Source of the DNA: Thamnidium elegans
Lineage: Eukaryota > Mucoromycota > Mucoromycetes > Mucorales > Mucoraceae
Assembly (NCBI GenBank): GCA_025201345.1
Contig: JAIXMG010000016.1
Span: 620,001-684,000 of the forward strand
DNA length: 64,000 nucleotides
Direction of reading: 5' to 3'
Shown here: one piece after another, positions 35,772 to 47,415 of the stretch
How positions within the stretch are numbered: position 1 is the first letter of the stretch
Layout: each line of letters opens with the position of its first letter
Notes under the pieces: generated by a model
What the model was told of the DNA's origin: nothing
Database searches by the model: none
Seen by the model: the letters and a program-made list of their open reading frames with translations, nothing else
Made by a program: the position numbers and the translations under genes

Positions 35772-37376
35772 ATCATTTCTAATAAAATATTAATAGAGCA
35801 TCGAATATGACATCTGAACCGCATGTTAATATTGTTTGTTTATGCTTTAAACATTTTATAGAAGTTCGCTGTTCATACAAAAAAGAAATTTTCTGATAAT
35901 TAGCTATTTGACGATTATTTTCCATATGTATGTCAATTGTTGGTTTCATATTTTTTGGCTTATTATGCGACATATGGTGGACTTCAATCAAGCGCGCATA
36001 GTAGTTGCATCAATCCTATTAGGTATGAACATTAGATTTTTTTTTTATTCCTGCGTGTAACCTTTTTTTTTAGGTGATTAATTGGGGGAATTTTTTTTAT
36101 GAAACACAGTATAAGACGCATCATCAAGGCTTCTTTTCTTTTTAAATGGTTTTTAAAAAATTAAATAACTTACTAAATCTTCTTGTCTAAGTACTGATTA
36201 AAATTTAATGTGAAGATATAATACTGAGCTCATAATTAAAATTAATTGTATGTCTATCAATTAAAACTTGAATATAACACTGATAGTTAAAACTACTTTA
36301 TTAAAATTAATATCAAGCTCGTTTAACAGAACAGCAAGGGTTCCAAACGCGCTATAACATTACCGAGACTCTACAAAGTTACTTTGAAGTAAGTTAATTG
36401 CATTTTCACTTGTGGTTTTGAGCGTATTTGTTTTTTTCTTTGCGTATAATCCTATTGTTTTTTTTTTCAAAAGCACGAACGCTATATATGTTCTGAGATA
36501 TGTCCAAGTTGTTGTTTCAAATTGGGATGAACCTTTCGCTGTAATCACTTCCTCTTTCTCTCTACTACTATTGGATAAATCTACATTTTTTAAAACTGTA
36601 ATTCTTATTCAGAGCGAAATGGAAAGATCTACCCAGAAAAATCCGCGGAAAAAAAAAAGTACTATTACACAAGAATTAAGTTAGAGGTATTTATATTTGT
36701 GGCGAATATGTACAAAAAAAGGGATATGTTCTAGATAACGTCGATAGTTCCACGAATAAACCCACATGGACTTTTAAAGATAAGAAGGCAGACATTCGCT
36801 GTAAATTATCTGACACGAAAATAAAAAGGAGGGAGACTACTGAAATAATTTAACACTAAAAAGGTTACGACACTATAGTTGACTTTCTTGTATTATAAAA
36901 TCCCGTATTTTTCTGTACCTACTTGTTTGGCTGTCGAAACGCGTTTTGTGGGAAATACAATATAGTGAACGAATAAAAATGTCCGGTTGGCTCTTTCAAA
37001 ATAAATGTTTGATCCGATCGACCGGAAAACCAAAATAACCTTGTCATAACACTGTGGGACATACTTTACCCTTTCTTCCAGCGAGAAAAAAGAAAAAGAT
37101 TTATCTTTTGCTCTCCTTTTTACTCTTACAAAAGCATTGATTATAAATAATAAAGAAATAAATATATTTAATGCAAATCACTAACAGATTTGATCTCGTA
37201 ACTGATTCAATCTGAGTCACTAAAGAGCGACAAAAAAATAAAGTAGACAAGTAAGTCGGACCAATCCGATTGTCTCCGCTGGGAAAGAATTGAAAGAATA
37301 CGATTGTATATTTATATGGCATTACCAACTCTAAAAAAAAAAGGTCTTTCTTTCCTTCTCTCTACGATTATAAAAA
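35772..37376. other. Intergenic, 1.6 kb, nothing identified
   Basis: Lies upstream of the Fanzor-like relic and of the MFS gene. Short ORFs at 36.36-36.68 kb overlap on both strands and show no domain. Confidence 0.45.
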
Positions 37377-39514
37377 ATGAGTAAAGATATAGATCAGTGC
37401 ATGAATAGAATAGAAGAAAACAACTTGACTATGAATGCAAATACAATAATAACAGATATTGATAGTAGATCAATTACTGCTTCAGTAGATCACAGTACAA
37501 TACTTGAAGAAGAAAAAACCAACACAAAATCAAACTGGCTTACTTACATCTGGGGAGACATTTATGCTACCGACAACCCCAACCAATACTCTCAAAAGAA
37601 GAAGAACGTGATTATTTTGCTAGTAGCTTTAGGTGGACTCTGTGGCCCTTTAAGTTCAATGATGTACATGCCCGGTATTTTAGCTGTTGCAGCAGATTTA
37701 AATACAAGTATTTCATCTGTCAATGGTACCATATCAGCATATGTTGTATTTATGGGTATATCTGTAAGTAGTATATCTTTTGAAGTTTTATTTCTGCTCC
37801 AAAAAAAAAAAAAAAAAAAAATTAATTTGTATTAGCCATTATTTTGGGCTGCACTAAGTGATACCTATGGTAGAAAAAGAATGTATATCGTTAGTGGTAT
37901 TATTAACGTCATTAGTTCTATTATTTGCGCGTTTTCAAGAAATATCGGTATGTTGGTTGTATTTCGAGCAATACAATCTTTTGGTGCCAATGCGGGGTTA
38001 ACACTAGGTGCTGGTGTTATTGCTGATTGTATTTCTATGGAAGTGAGAGGAAAAGCTTATGGGTTCTTTTACATGTAAAGTTAAATTATGTATTATGAAT
38101 AGCATAGCAACATATTACTTATATTTTTTTTTTTTAATATTTTAGGGGTCCTTTAGTTGGTCCTGTCATTGGTAAAACTATTTTTTTTTATTGTTGCATT
38201 CGTATATCAATTAACACAATTCTTTCTTTCTTGGTGGGTTCCAGGCCCTACAATTGGAGGTAACAAAAAAAAAAAGAAAAAAACTACTAATTCGATTCCA
38301 CAAAAGAAACTGATATTTTTTTCTCATGTTACACTATAGGATTTTTGTGTGAATACCTGAATTGGCAATCTACCTTTTATTTTACAGCAGTCATGGCGGG
38401 TGTATTACTCATCATGTCAGCGGCATTTTTACCAGAGACATTAAGAAAGAAACGAGTTGTATTTGAAAAATCGATAGATAAAGACGAAAATCCAGTTGTG
38501 ATAGAAGATAAACCGCCATCGTTTTTAGATACTTTAAAAGTAAGCTTTAAGCCTATGGTTGTCATGTTGTACGACCCCACAGTGAATCTTTTAACTGCAT
38601 ATAACACAGTTATTTTTGCATGTTTATATTTTTTGGTAAATAATATATAGCCGAAAACACGGAGAATGAATAATAACTTTTTTTTTATTTATTTAATTAG
38701 AATCCTACCATTACAGATACATTTAAACGTATTTATGGTTACACTGAATGGCAAGTAGGTCTTTGTTATCTTGCTATGGGAGCAGGGTTTATGATTGGTT
38801 CGGTATTGAGTGGTCAATACTCTGATTATGTACTTCGTAAATTATCCGAGCAAAAGGAACCTGGACACCAAATAGTATCTGAAATGAGACTACAAGCTGC
38901 TGTACCTTCATTTTTCCTTATTCCTGCAGGATACTTAATTTATGGCTGGTCGACAGAGAAAGGAGTAGGCGTATACGCACCCCTTATTGGGCTATTTCTT
39001 TGTAAGTTGATATATATATATATAACAGGGATTATACTAAACAGAGATAATAATTAGATGCACTTGGTCAAATGTGGGCATTTACCCCTACATCGGTTTA
39101 TCTGGTAGATTCAAAACCAGGTATAAAGAAAATATAATATAATTGCGCATAATTATTTATTTATTTAAAATATTATTAGGTTATTCGGCTACAGCAGTAG
39201 GTGTCAATAGTTGTGTTCGTTGCCTTGTTGCAGCCATTACTACAGCGTTTTCAGCGGACGCAGTACATGCGGTTGGTACAGGTGTATTATTTACAATTTT
39301 AGCAGTTATTAACGTTTTAAATTGTGGATTTGTAATTGTGTGTTATCTTTACGGATATAAATGGCGACTTAAATTTGAAGAGAAGCATATGCCAGAGTTG
39401 TATGAAATCTCAATGAGAAAAACACAAGTTAAAAAAGTAGAATTATTAGAGAAAAAAGAAGATGGTATAGAAAGAATCCAAACCCAACACAGCGCGTGTT
39501 ACAGTATTGCTTAG
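37377..39514 (+). CDS. MFS transporter, DHA1 (12-TM drug:H+ antiporter) type (553 aa, 8 exons)
   Basis: Exons: 37377-37763, 37836-38074, 38146-38171, 38245-38259 (15 nt), 38340-38635, 38701-39001, 39058-39120, 39180-39514. A hydrophilic N-terminus of about 75 aa is followed by twelve membrane segments with a central loop. Motif A reads ALSDTYGRKRMYIVS between TM2 and TM3. The antiporter motif C region reads MGPLVGPVIGPTIGGFL, encoded across two tiny exons. Proteins of this type export small molecules (drugs, polyamines, amino acids) with proton antiport at the plasma membrane or vacuole. Substrate cannot be read from sequence. The C-terminal tail is Lys/Glu-rich and cytoplasmic. Confidence 0.9.
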
Positions 39515-39605
39515 TATATCATGTGTGTCCGTATTATTATTATTATTATTTTTTTTTTTAATCAGTACAATAAAAGGAATTACAAACAAATACATATATA
39601 TCAAT

Positions 39606-40270
39606 TTATTTAGTAATTGTTGACCAACCTTCTTCATCTGTGATTACTTTGGGTTTTGTAATTGTATGAACATAACGTTCTTGTAAAAGATTAGGTGAAA
39701 TATCTAACAAGCTAAATATTTCGTCAATACGTTCTTCAGTACATTCAGAATCCGGACTAGGATCTAAATAAAGAATTCTGGAAAACCCTTCAGGATATTC
39801 CGGTTTGGGTGGATGATAGTTTTTAACAAATCGTTTTAATATATATGTACCACTTGTACCAATTACACCAGTTGGGTGCTCTGTTCGTACTTTAATACGT
39901 TGATAACATTCTTCTTGATTTGTTGTCAAAACAATACAATCCACGGGTATCTTGTAATGCTGCGCCAACTCAATCCAAGTCTTTCTTTGTTCTTTATCAA
40001 AGTTACAGCGATCGACAACAACAGATTGCTTTTTATCAAGAAATTTCTTTGCGTACATTTCACAAGCTTTTCTAGATTTCATGTCATCTTGGTTAATTCG
40101 TTGCCATTCCTTTTTTTAAGAAAATAAAACTAGTCTTATTAGTATTATTTCCGAGTAAATAAATAAATAAATAAAAAAACAAATACCTGTTTATATTTGA
40201 CAAGTTGATTTGAAATTGTACTTTTACCTGAGCCAGGTAAACCAACCAATACTAGCATACGATTTGACAT
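39606..40270 (-). CDS. P-loop polynucleotide-kinase-like protein (195 aa, 2 exons)
   Basis: Exon 1 is 40187-40270 and exon 2 is 39606-40109. The Walker A is LVGLPGSGKST at residues 8-18. VVVDRCNFDKEQRKTWIELA follows, characteristic of the kinase domain of PNKP and related zeta-toxin/aprataxin-fused kinases, then R-containing lid sequence (RIKVRTEHPTGVIG) and a C-terminal helix. Such enzymes phosphorylate 5' ends of nucleic acids or small nucleotide substrates. Here there is no phosphatase, FHA or HIT domain, so it is a stand-alone kinase and its substrate is open. It converges on the MFS gene, with 3' ends 91 bp apart. Confidence 0.8.
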
Positions 40271-40659
40271 GATAATAACAATAAAAAAGAAGGCCTATTT
40301 TTAAAAAAGCAAAAAAAAAAAAAAAGCGTGCTAAAATTATTTTTAGCAGATCGATGATGACGTCAAGTTCACAGTGAATAATTTTTTTTTTTTATATAGC
40401 AGTATTTATATGCATGTATATTTATTAAGTAATGATTATTTACTTTTATTTAGGATGTAGTTGTTTAAAGAGAGAGGTATGATAACGTTTCAAAAGCGCA
40501 AGGAAAAAAGAGGGGGTGAAAAAAATAACATGTAAACTATTTTAAACTCCTACCTTTTTTTTTTGGTATAAAGAGGTTTTCCTTTTTTTAAAAAAAAAGA
40601 TCTTTTTCTTTCTTCTATTATATACAACTGTAAAATATAAAAATATAAAATATAAAATA
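40271..40659. other. Divergent promoter region between the P-loop kinase and bZIP genes
   Basis: About 390 bp with no gene. Contains GATGACGTCA near 40355, a CRE-like palindrome core (TGACGTCA), the class of site bound by ATF/CREB-type bZIP proteins. A bZIP gene lies just downstream, so autoregulation is conceivable. Confidence 0.5.
40355..40362. promoter_or_regulatory. CRE-like palindrome TGACGTCA
   Basis: The sequence TGATGACGTCAAG occurs at about 40352-40364, about 300 bp upstream of the bZIP ATG and about 85 bp upstream of the kinase ATG. TGACGTCA is the classic ATF/CREB bZIP site. Functional use is inferred from position only. Confidence 0.45.
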
Positions 40660-41451
40660 ATGAATTTTGAAGATATTGTAGACATGGATTGGTTAAACTC
40701 ACATACCATTGATTCATTACCTTCTCCACCTACAACACTGGTGGAAGATGATGAAATGATGTTACAGTATCCTACAAATGAGTTTGATTTTACGCCTCCC
40801 ATTATGCCAACTACGGAACAAATAAAGCAATTGATTGAACTTGCTAAAAGGCAATTAGCTCTTCGAGAACAACTTGTTGATAATGTTGTCTTATCTGAAC
40901 CTACTCCAGAACCTGAATCTCCTCCACCATCCATCGTAAAATTAGAAGAATATACTACTGTATCACCTGAATCACTTATTAAAACCGAACAAAGACGCGA
41001 CTCTTTTGCTTCTATTGCTGAAGAAGGACCAATGTCACTAGAAGCATATGCTGAAACAGATGGCATTGACATTAAAAAGTTGACATCAAAGGAAAGAAGA
41101 CAATTACGAAACAAAATATCTGCACGTAATTTTCGAGTTAGAAGAAAGGGTACGTGATTTATTTCTCATTTTATTATAAATAATTTTAACTGATAAGAAC
41201 AAATTAAAATAGAATATATCACTACTTTGGAGGGACAAGTTGATCAACATAAAAAAGCAAACGAACAATTATTGCATAGATTAAATACTGTAGAAGAAGA
41301 AAACAAACAATTAAAACTGCAAATTGATAATTTAAAACGTCAAAATAGTTCACTCAAGTCATCTTCACTAAACAAAGACCTAAGTATTCTGGGTTCAAGT
41401 CCAACTGATACTTATCTTTCTCAAGATACTTCCATTCTTGTGGAATGTTAA
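40660..41451 (+). CDS. bZIP transcription factor (242 aa, 2 exons)
   Basis: Exon 1 is 40660-41149 and exon 2 is 41213-41451. The N-terminal 130 residues are acidic and Pro-rich (DWLNSHTIDSLPSPPTTL, LSEPTPEPESPPPS), typical of an activation region. The basic region near residues 137-163 is KERRQLRNKISARNFRVRRK, with the N-x7-R core NKISARNFR. A leucine zipper follows in exon 2 (YITTLEGQVDQHKKANEQLL, LNTVEEENKQLKLQIDNL). The intron falls exactly at the junction of basic region and zipper. It is a fungal bZIP of the NKISARNFR type. Target genes are unknown. Confidence 0.92.
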
Positions 41452-42091
41452 ACCTTTTTTCGCAATCATTTTTTACATATATCCCCCCTCCCCTTTCTCA
41501 CACGCACACACACACACACACACACTGGCAGACACTAACACACGCTTTATGGCACACAAATTCCCCCTTATTTTTTTTCCGTAAAAATCACCCCCTTATT
41601 TTTTCTTTATTTCTTTTTCTTTATCCCCCTCCCCAACTCTTCCCGCACACACTTTCACTTGTAAATAACATATATTCACTCTTCTATCTCTTTTTTTTCT
41701 TCGCAGTAAAATAAATAAATACAAAAAAAAAACTACATTCATGTTGAGTGTGGGATGATTTTTAGTGTCCGTCATCCAAGCAGATCAAATTGACTTTAAA
41801 CCTTATATATATAGAACATTATTCATGGGACATGCTTCAGAACTACCATAGTAACGACAATTTGTCTATAAATGTAAGATAAAGACTCTATTTTACACTA
41901 CTTCCTTTCACCTTTAAATGCCACACTTGAAAAAAAAAAAAGACTTTTTCTGTGCGCAAGCCAATTTATTTTATTTTATTAGTACCAAATGACATTCACA
42001 AACAGGTAGATGAGAATAGAAATGAGACCAGTATTAATGAAGTATTTTCCACTCAGCAATATTGTTTGACTGCATATGTCGATTTGAAACC

Positions 42092-42126
<35 letters not shown>

Positions 42127-42143
42127 CCGAATCTGAACCTACA
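41452..42143. other. Intergenic with pyrimidine tracts and a CA repeat
   Basis: The 3' flank of the bZIP gene is C/T-rich and contains (CA)n at about 41498-41526. A coding-like plus-strand frame at about 41985-42173 (PNDIHKQVDENRNETSINEV) has no start or recognised domain. It contains a poly-A run, so it is not called as a gene. Confidence 0.45.
41498..41526 (+). repeat. (CA)n microsatellite
   Basis: An almost perfect CA dinucleotide run with one CG interruption in the 3' flank of the bZIP gene. Confidence 0.85.
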
Positions 42144-42899
42144 CTACCAAGATATGAAAAGAACCATTATTAACATGTTCCTACAATCTTTCATCCATTG
42201 ATAAATCGTCTGATATGTATCCCAGACTAAAGAGATCTTCTTCAGATATTGGGGATAGTTCATCGAAGCTGGTGATGATGTTCTTGGTTTTGTTCTTCTT
42301 TCCTCCGTTGCTCTTTCTTTACCTTTTTCCCTTTTTCTTTTTTCTTGGACTATGCGGGATCTTAGGCCGTCTTGGATTTTAGAGGAGCCATTTTCAGCGG
42401 CAAGATAAGCAATTATTTTGCCATTGCAGAGTAACTTGGCTTCTTCTTCTTCTCTTCTGATTCTTTGCCCGTATTTCTGCTTTACTTCTCTTGCTTTGAC
42501 ATATTGATATAGGAGTTTGCTTTTTATCGTTGGGCTCGATAAAAATGCTTTGAGGCCCCTACAGTAATCCATCAATAGCCTTGCTTGTGGAACCGTGGTC
42601 GCTATATCATTTATCAGAACTACGCGCTCAGAACCACTTTTCTTTTGTTGCTTGTTACTTTCACCAATCAACTTCATTTTGTTGACATCTTCGAGGGTTT
42701 CAATAGTGGTATTAAATAAACCATCTCCCTTCATATCATAATTATCAATGTGATCAAAGTAATTGCTGACAGCGTTACTCCAGTTCTTTATCTCTCCCAC
42801 AGGTACGCCTTCGTTTATACCTAATTCTTCTCTGATATTAGGCGATAGTACCTTGTATCCTCTAAGAGTGTTTAAGGTTAATTGTTTTGGGAGCTTCAT
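42144..42899 (-). CDS. Hypothetical Lys/Glu-rich protein (about 251 aa), possibly frameshifted
   Basis: The first true ATG is at 42899 (MKLPKQLTLNTLRGYKVLSP). The product is helical, with KIIAYLAAENGSSKIQD, LLMDYCRGLKAFLSS and a very basic region (RIVQEKRKREKGKERATEER) near residue 190. In the last 150 bases a second frame is equally open and gives a more natural acidic C-terminus (ITSFDELSPISEEDLFSLGY then SMDERL stop), suggesting one frameshift near 42300. No family recognised. It stands isolated among repeats and relics, so it may be a transposable-element accessory protein or a young orphan. Confidence 0.4.
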   Translation of the reverse strand: MKLPKQLTLNTLRGYKVLSPNIREELGINEGVPVGEIKNWSNAVSNYFDHIDNYDMKGDGLFNTTIETLEDVNKMKLIGESNKQQKKSGSERVVLINDIATTVPQARLLMDYCRGLKAFLSSPTIKSKLLYQYVKAREVKQKYGQRIRREEEEAKLLCNGKIIAYLAAENGSSKIQDGLRSRIVQEKRKREKGKERATEERRTKPRTSSPASMNYPQYLKKISLVWDTYQTIYQWMKDCRNMLIMVLFISW

Positions 42900-44238
42900 G
42901 TTACAGGTTTTTGTTAAAGAAGCCAATTAGAAACATAGTACGCATCGCTGCTATTGTAATTAACTTTCTAACGGATCTATTTATCTTTCCAAATTGCTCA
43001 TTGATTAACGTCTTGTTGAAACTCTCCATATAAGACACACTTTTTCATCAATAAAAACGACAATCTATTCTTAGTCTGATAATTATTTGATTACTTTACT
43101 TTTTGATACTACTTTTATTTTAATAACCGTTAATACCATAGAGGTGGTGCCTGAGTTAGGTGTTGGTTGCTTTTCTAAAAGAGAACGTTTTGTAGTAACA
43201 AGGAATTATTTTTTGTTAGCCACTGCGTCAGCATAGGATACATGGGGTGTAGGTAAAAATATTCAGTTACAAACACTTACATCATTATCACTTCTTTAAT
43301 TTGTTTGTATAGGAAAATTACTTTTTAAAATCTGCTGCTCTTCACATGCGCTGCATATAACGAAATACGAACGCTTGTTTGATTTTTCTAATAGTACTGA
43401 TCACAGCCATACGTCAGTCTGATTCTCTTTTCATGCATTTAGTCCGCCAAGCCAACGGGCGGTGTATGATATAGTGGCAGCAGTAAAGACGAAGATTGTT
43501 TTCTTTTGATGTCCCTCTTTTTTTATCTTTGCCCTGCACTCCTGAATTGGGTTGAGAAAAGAAAAATATAGAGGCATAAACAAAGGTTTATAGCCTCAAT
43601 TGTATCTATAATATATATATTGAAAATCTGCAATTGTCTATAATAATATAAAAGCTATCTTCGTTATGCTTATATGGGATGTCCTTGACATTTCAGACAA
43701 AACTTACGACATGATATGCAATTATAAATTTTGGGAGCTCTTTTATAAGAAAAGGGTCAGCAATTTCAGGAATAAACTCACATAAGGTGTAATTTTAGTC
43801 AATGGTTATGTAGTTAGGCCGCTTATTTTCAAGCTTTTGACTCTTTTCAATCTTCTCACCGCAACCATAAAACGGTTATAGATCCATCAACAAATATAAT
43901 AAACAACAACAAACGCTCTAAATTAATAAAATATACACGCCATCACCGTTTGATTTTTTCCCTTCACGTTTGGAGAGTGATATGGGGGGCCATCTTACTT
44001 TCAATGGGGTATTTGAGTATGCGACTGCGATTTATTAAGTGGGTTTCGTAACACTGCGTATGTTGCCAAAAGAAAGGGCACCTTTATATGAGTAACTTCC
44101 GCATTGCGATTTGAAGTGTGATTTATGTGTAAGTGTCCCCAGCTGTCATTGTGATAAATAGTGTACCGCAGGCTCGTTATTTCGTGGCGTATAAAACGAA
44201 GTGCTTTTTTTGTTTTTATCTAATTCTTTTTTCAAACA
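42900..44238. other. Intergenic, 1.3 kb, nothing identified
   Basis: No supported ORF, repeat or RNA gene seen. The right end holds the TATA element and promoter of the 44.2 kb orphan gene. Confidence 0.45.
44190..44196 (+). promoter_or_regulatory. TATA box of the 44.2 kb orphan gene
   Basis: GCGTATAAAACG stands about 45 bp before the ATG at 44239, a good position for a TATA-driven start. Support is position and consensus only. Confidence 0.5.
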
Positions 44239-44380
44239 ATGCCTCGTAGAAATCCTCCTCGCAACGCACGCCCAGTAACACCTGCACCTGTGGACGAACC
44301 GGCGCCACCATCTGACGATGACCTGACCCAAGGCCTGTACAAACTTTTTCGGCAAGGAATGGCAATCGATCCAGGTTTGA

Positions 44381-44423
<43 letters not shown>

Positions 44424-44561
44424 TCACGCGCAGACCGATTTGCCGAAGGTTTGATTCAAGCACTTGGCATGGCAGGTTTTTATGGTAATAATCGCGACAG
44501 TCGGCTTTACTACAATCACATGTACGAAATTCGATTTACCGATGGACAATTACAGGATTAG
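44239..44561 (+). CDS. Small orphan protein (87 aa, 2 exons)
   Basis: Exon 1 is 44239-44374 and exon 2 is 44434-44561, separated by a 59 nt intron that is mostly poly-T. The product starts MPRRNPPRNARPVTPAPVDE, a basic Pro-rich stretch, then DDDLTQGLYKLFRQGMAIDP, and exon 2 adds RFAEGLIQALGMAGFYGNNR and a short tail. Codons are distinctly GC-richer than the surrounding DNA. The N-terminus has the look of a retroelement Gag leader or a nucleic-acid-binding peptide, but no zinc knuckle or downstream pol is present. Family not recognised. The gene is supported by the TATA box, the in-frame splice and coding-like composition. Confidence 0.5.
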
Positions 44562-46086
44562 GAGTTATGTAAGTGGTTTTGTTATTTTTAATATAGTGTT
44601 TCAGTGACAGAATCTATTCGGTATTTTTTGTATATTGTCTTTACTTTTTTCAAAAAATCGATTCGAAATTTGAATATTTAAGCACTACGGCGAAAAAATG
44701 ACCAGACCTTAACTTCGACTTATTAGCCAGTTACCTGACGTTACTACGTTTTAAAAAAGGTCAACGCCGCTTACATGTTTAACCGATATTTAAAAAAAGC
44801 CATAGTCAGTACAGTGATAAAGAACCAATAGCACAAAATCAATTGATAAGTGACTTCTTTAGAGCAAACCCCCCCCCCAACCTGTTCCCGTTCCAGCTAC
44901 ACACAATCTAAAGACTTGGGATGTAGAGATTCTAATCGGATATCTTGAAGAACATTATTCGGATGACCAGAAACTGTCAATAAATCAAAAGTGATGGGTG
45001 TCATTTTTTCCAAATTAGAAAATTTTGGTAGGTGAAATTTTAATGATTCTCAATGGATATTAGGTAATATTGCTCCTTACTATTAAAATATGTATATTGA
45101 TGTTAACTATAAGTAGACGGACAAACCACAAAAGTTATTTTGTTGGCTGTGATTCTACATAGCCTCGTAGATCTGGGCTGGGAATGAACCGCCAGCAATA
45201 TTCACTCATTAAAAAAGACAAAAGCGTGATTTTTTTTCACCCTCAGGCGTGATATTTAAAGATATTACAAGTAAAAAACATTTAATTCCTTTAACATGTC
45301 ACTTTAATCTGCAAATTTATTTTACTGTATTTTCACAGGTTATTAAGAAAGAGTAAGTGAATATTTGGGAAAGTTTAAATACAATTATTGGAATATTTTT
45401 GGAAATCCTTTTTGTATAAGTAGCATATAAAAAGAGACATATTGTTGCGCTTCTTATTTTAAAAGTTAAATGTACAGCAGTGTATTCCCTTCTTTATTGT
45501 GACTTTTAACTCCGTTTATCTTAAGATTGTGATACGACTCTTTAGTTTCTGAGGGTTTTTGTCGGTTGGATAAAAAATTGTGTTTTTAAGATGTGATGCA
45601 TATTGAGCGTTGGTATTTTTCTTCTATAGAAGAGAGATTGGTACATAAATCTTTTACTGAAATATAAGTAAAATTTAATTGAGATATACCCTAATACAAA
45701 TAGAGTTTATTTTATGAGTATATTAAAAGTATAAGAATCATTGTTATTTAGGATATTTAGTAGAAATAAAGTATACATCATTTATATAAATGTGATGTTA
45801 TCATATATATCAAGTTACATAAAATTATATACACCAATAATATTATCTACGTATTAATTAAATCTCTTTCTTATTATAAACAACTATATAAATTAAAAAC
45901 AATTGTGTGCAAACAAGATTTTACCTATTCCAGCTTACTTATTGAAATAGCACAATGATACAAGTAATCTCAAATACACGTATAGACAGTAGTTACAACA
46001 GATTCGAGAGCATACTATAAAAGGCTTTGTTATCATCAACTTTTTTTTTTCCTTTTCTGAAATAATAAAATAGCTGTTTATGGTTA
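44562..46086. other. Intergenic, 1.5 kb, nothing identified
   Basis: Very A/T-rich. If the Fanzor-like relic at 46.09 kb once had an N-terminal half it should lie here, but no matching sequence was recognised. Confidence 0.45.
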
Positions 46087-46896
46087 TCTTTTAGGCTGGT
46101 TTGCGAGATGTGTTTGTTGCTGCTGATGGTAATCATCTGGAAAGGCATAGAATAAGAACAACTACAACTGCTGAATATTATCAACCTGCCGGTTTTAAGA
46201 AAGCTACAATTACTCGAGGGAAGATTGGTAGAGGTGATGCTGAGGAAAGAGCTATAATTTCCGCTACACCATCCTTAAAGGCTAGCTCTTTAGATCTGTT
46301 TAATGCAGCTGCAATATATATATTTAATAATTTTGTTATATTATGACCGTGATTTAAAATTCAACAAGCTTAAATTTCGTAGCAATATTAAAAAACAGCA
46401 AACACTCTCAGAAATATCCAAACGTCTAATAACTGGCAGTAGAAAGTATGATCCTACCAGACATATGGTGATTCAAGATAGTAACAAAAAGTGGAAGCAG
46501 CTTTCCCCTGGAGATGGACCAAAATAATCAAACAAACCTGTTGTACTTGCTTTTGGCGCTGCCATGTTTGGTAACTTGAAAGGAAACGTACCTGCTCCTA
46601 CCAAAGTCGTTAAAGACTCTCTCATTAAATTTGCTCGCGAAAGAAACAGAAAAGTGCCAACTTATGTTGTAATGGTTGATGAATATCTGACTTCACAAAT
46701 ATGCCCTAGGTGCCAAACCAGAACAACCTCGAACGAAAAAAACAGTTCCGGTTTAAAAATACATCCTGTACTCAAATGTTCTACTTGTGATACACGGTGG
46801 AATAGAGACCATACGGCTAGTATCAATATTCGTTCCGTTTTTCTTTATATGGCTCAAAATAACAGCAATCGCCCAGAAGCCTTTAGGAGGACATAA
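46087..46896 (+). pseudogene. Fanzor/TnpB (OrfB)-like RNA-guided-nuclease relic, best preserved
   Basis: The sequence begins at GLRDVFVAADGNHLERHRIR, the region after the RuvC-I Asp (usually D-P-G-x-x-x), followed by TTAEYYQPAGFKKATI. It runs through ISKRLITGSRKYDPTRH and VVLAFGAAMFGNLKGNVPAP to VVMVDEYLTSQICPRCQTRT and VLKCSTCDTRWNRDHTASIN, ending RPEAFRRT. The zinc ribbon (C-P-R-C and C-S-T-C) and the RuvC-III WNRD aspartate are intact. Disabling lesions are a frameshift in an AT run near 46320, an in-frame TAA near 46525, and loss of the N-terminal half and RuvC-I aspartate. Fanzors are eukaryotic TnpB homologues that cut DNA guided by an omega-type RNA. This copy is dead as it stands. Confidence 0.82.
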
Positions 46897-47190
46897 ACCC
46901 TCATCTTGACTTATATCCTTTATAACATTTGGATAGCCCTTATTTACTTTTGGTAAGTTCTTTTTTTCTTATAACTTTTTTTTTCTCTTTTTCTCTTTTT
47001 GAACTGTTTACTAACATATTTTTATATCAAATTTATCTCAAATTCTGTTTTCAAATTTCCCCAATAACTATATTTATCTTTTCTCTCAAAATAAAGCAAC
47101 AGTGGAAATCCTGCTTCGTTCTGAACACAGTCACAAATAAGCTATATTTTTGAAACTTTTTTTTTTTGTATATTCAATTGCTTCTTTAAT

Positions 47191-47380
47191 ATGACAAGTA
47201 CTCACCCCGATATCGATTATGCTAACAAAGCAGTTCTTGCACCCATGGTAAAAAAAAACAGACAAGAAAAAAGACAACTATTTTTTGTAGTAAAAAAAAT
47301 ACTCATGCGTTTTAAATCTAGGTACGTATTGGTACTTTACCAACACGATTGCTCGCACTTGATTATGGAGCAGGTAAACG

Positions 47381-47415
<35 letters not shown>

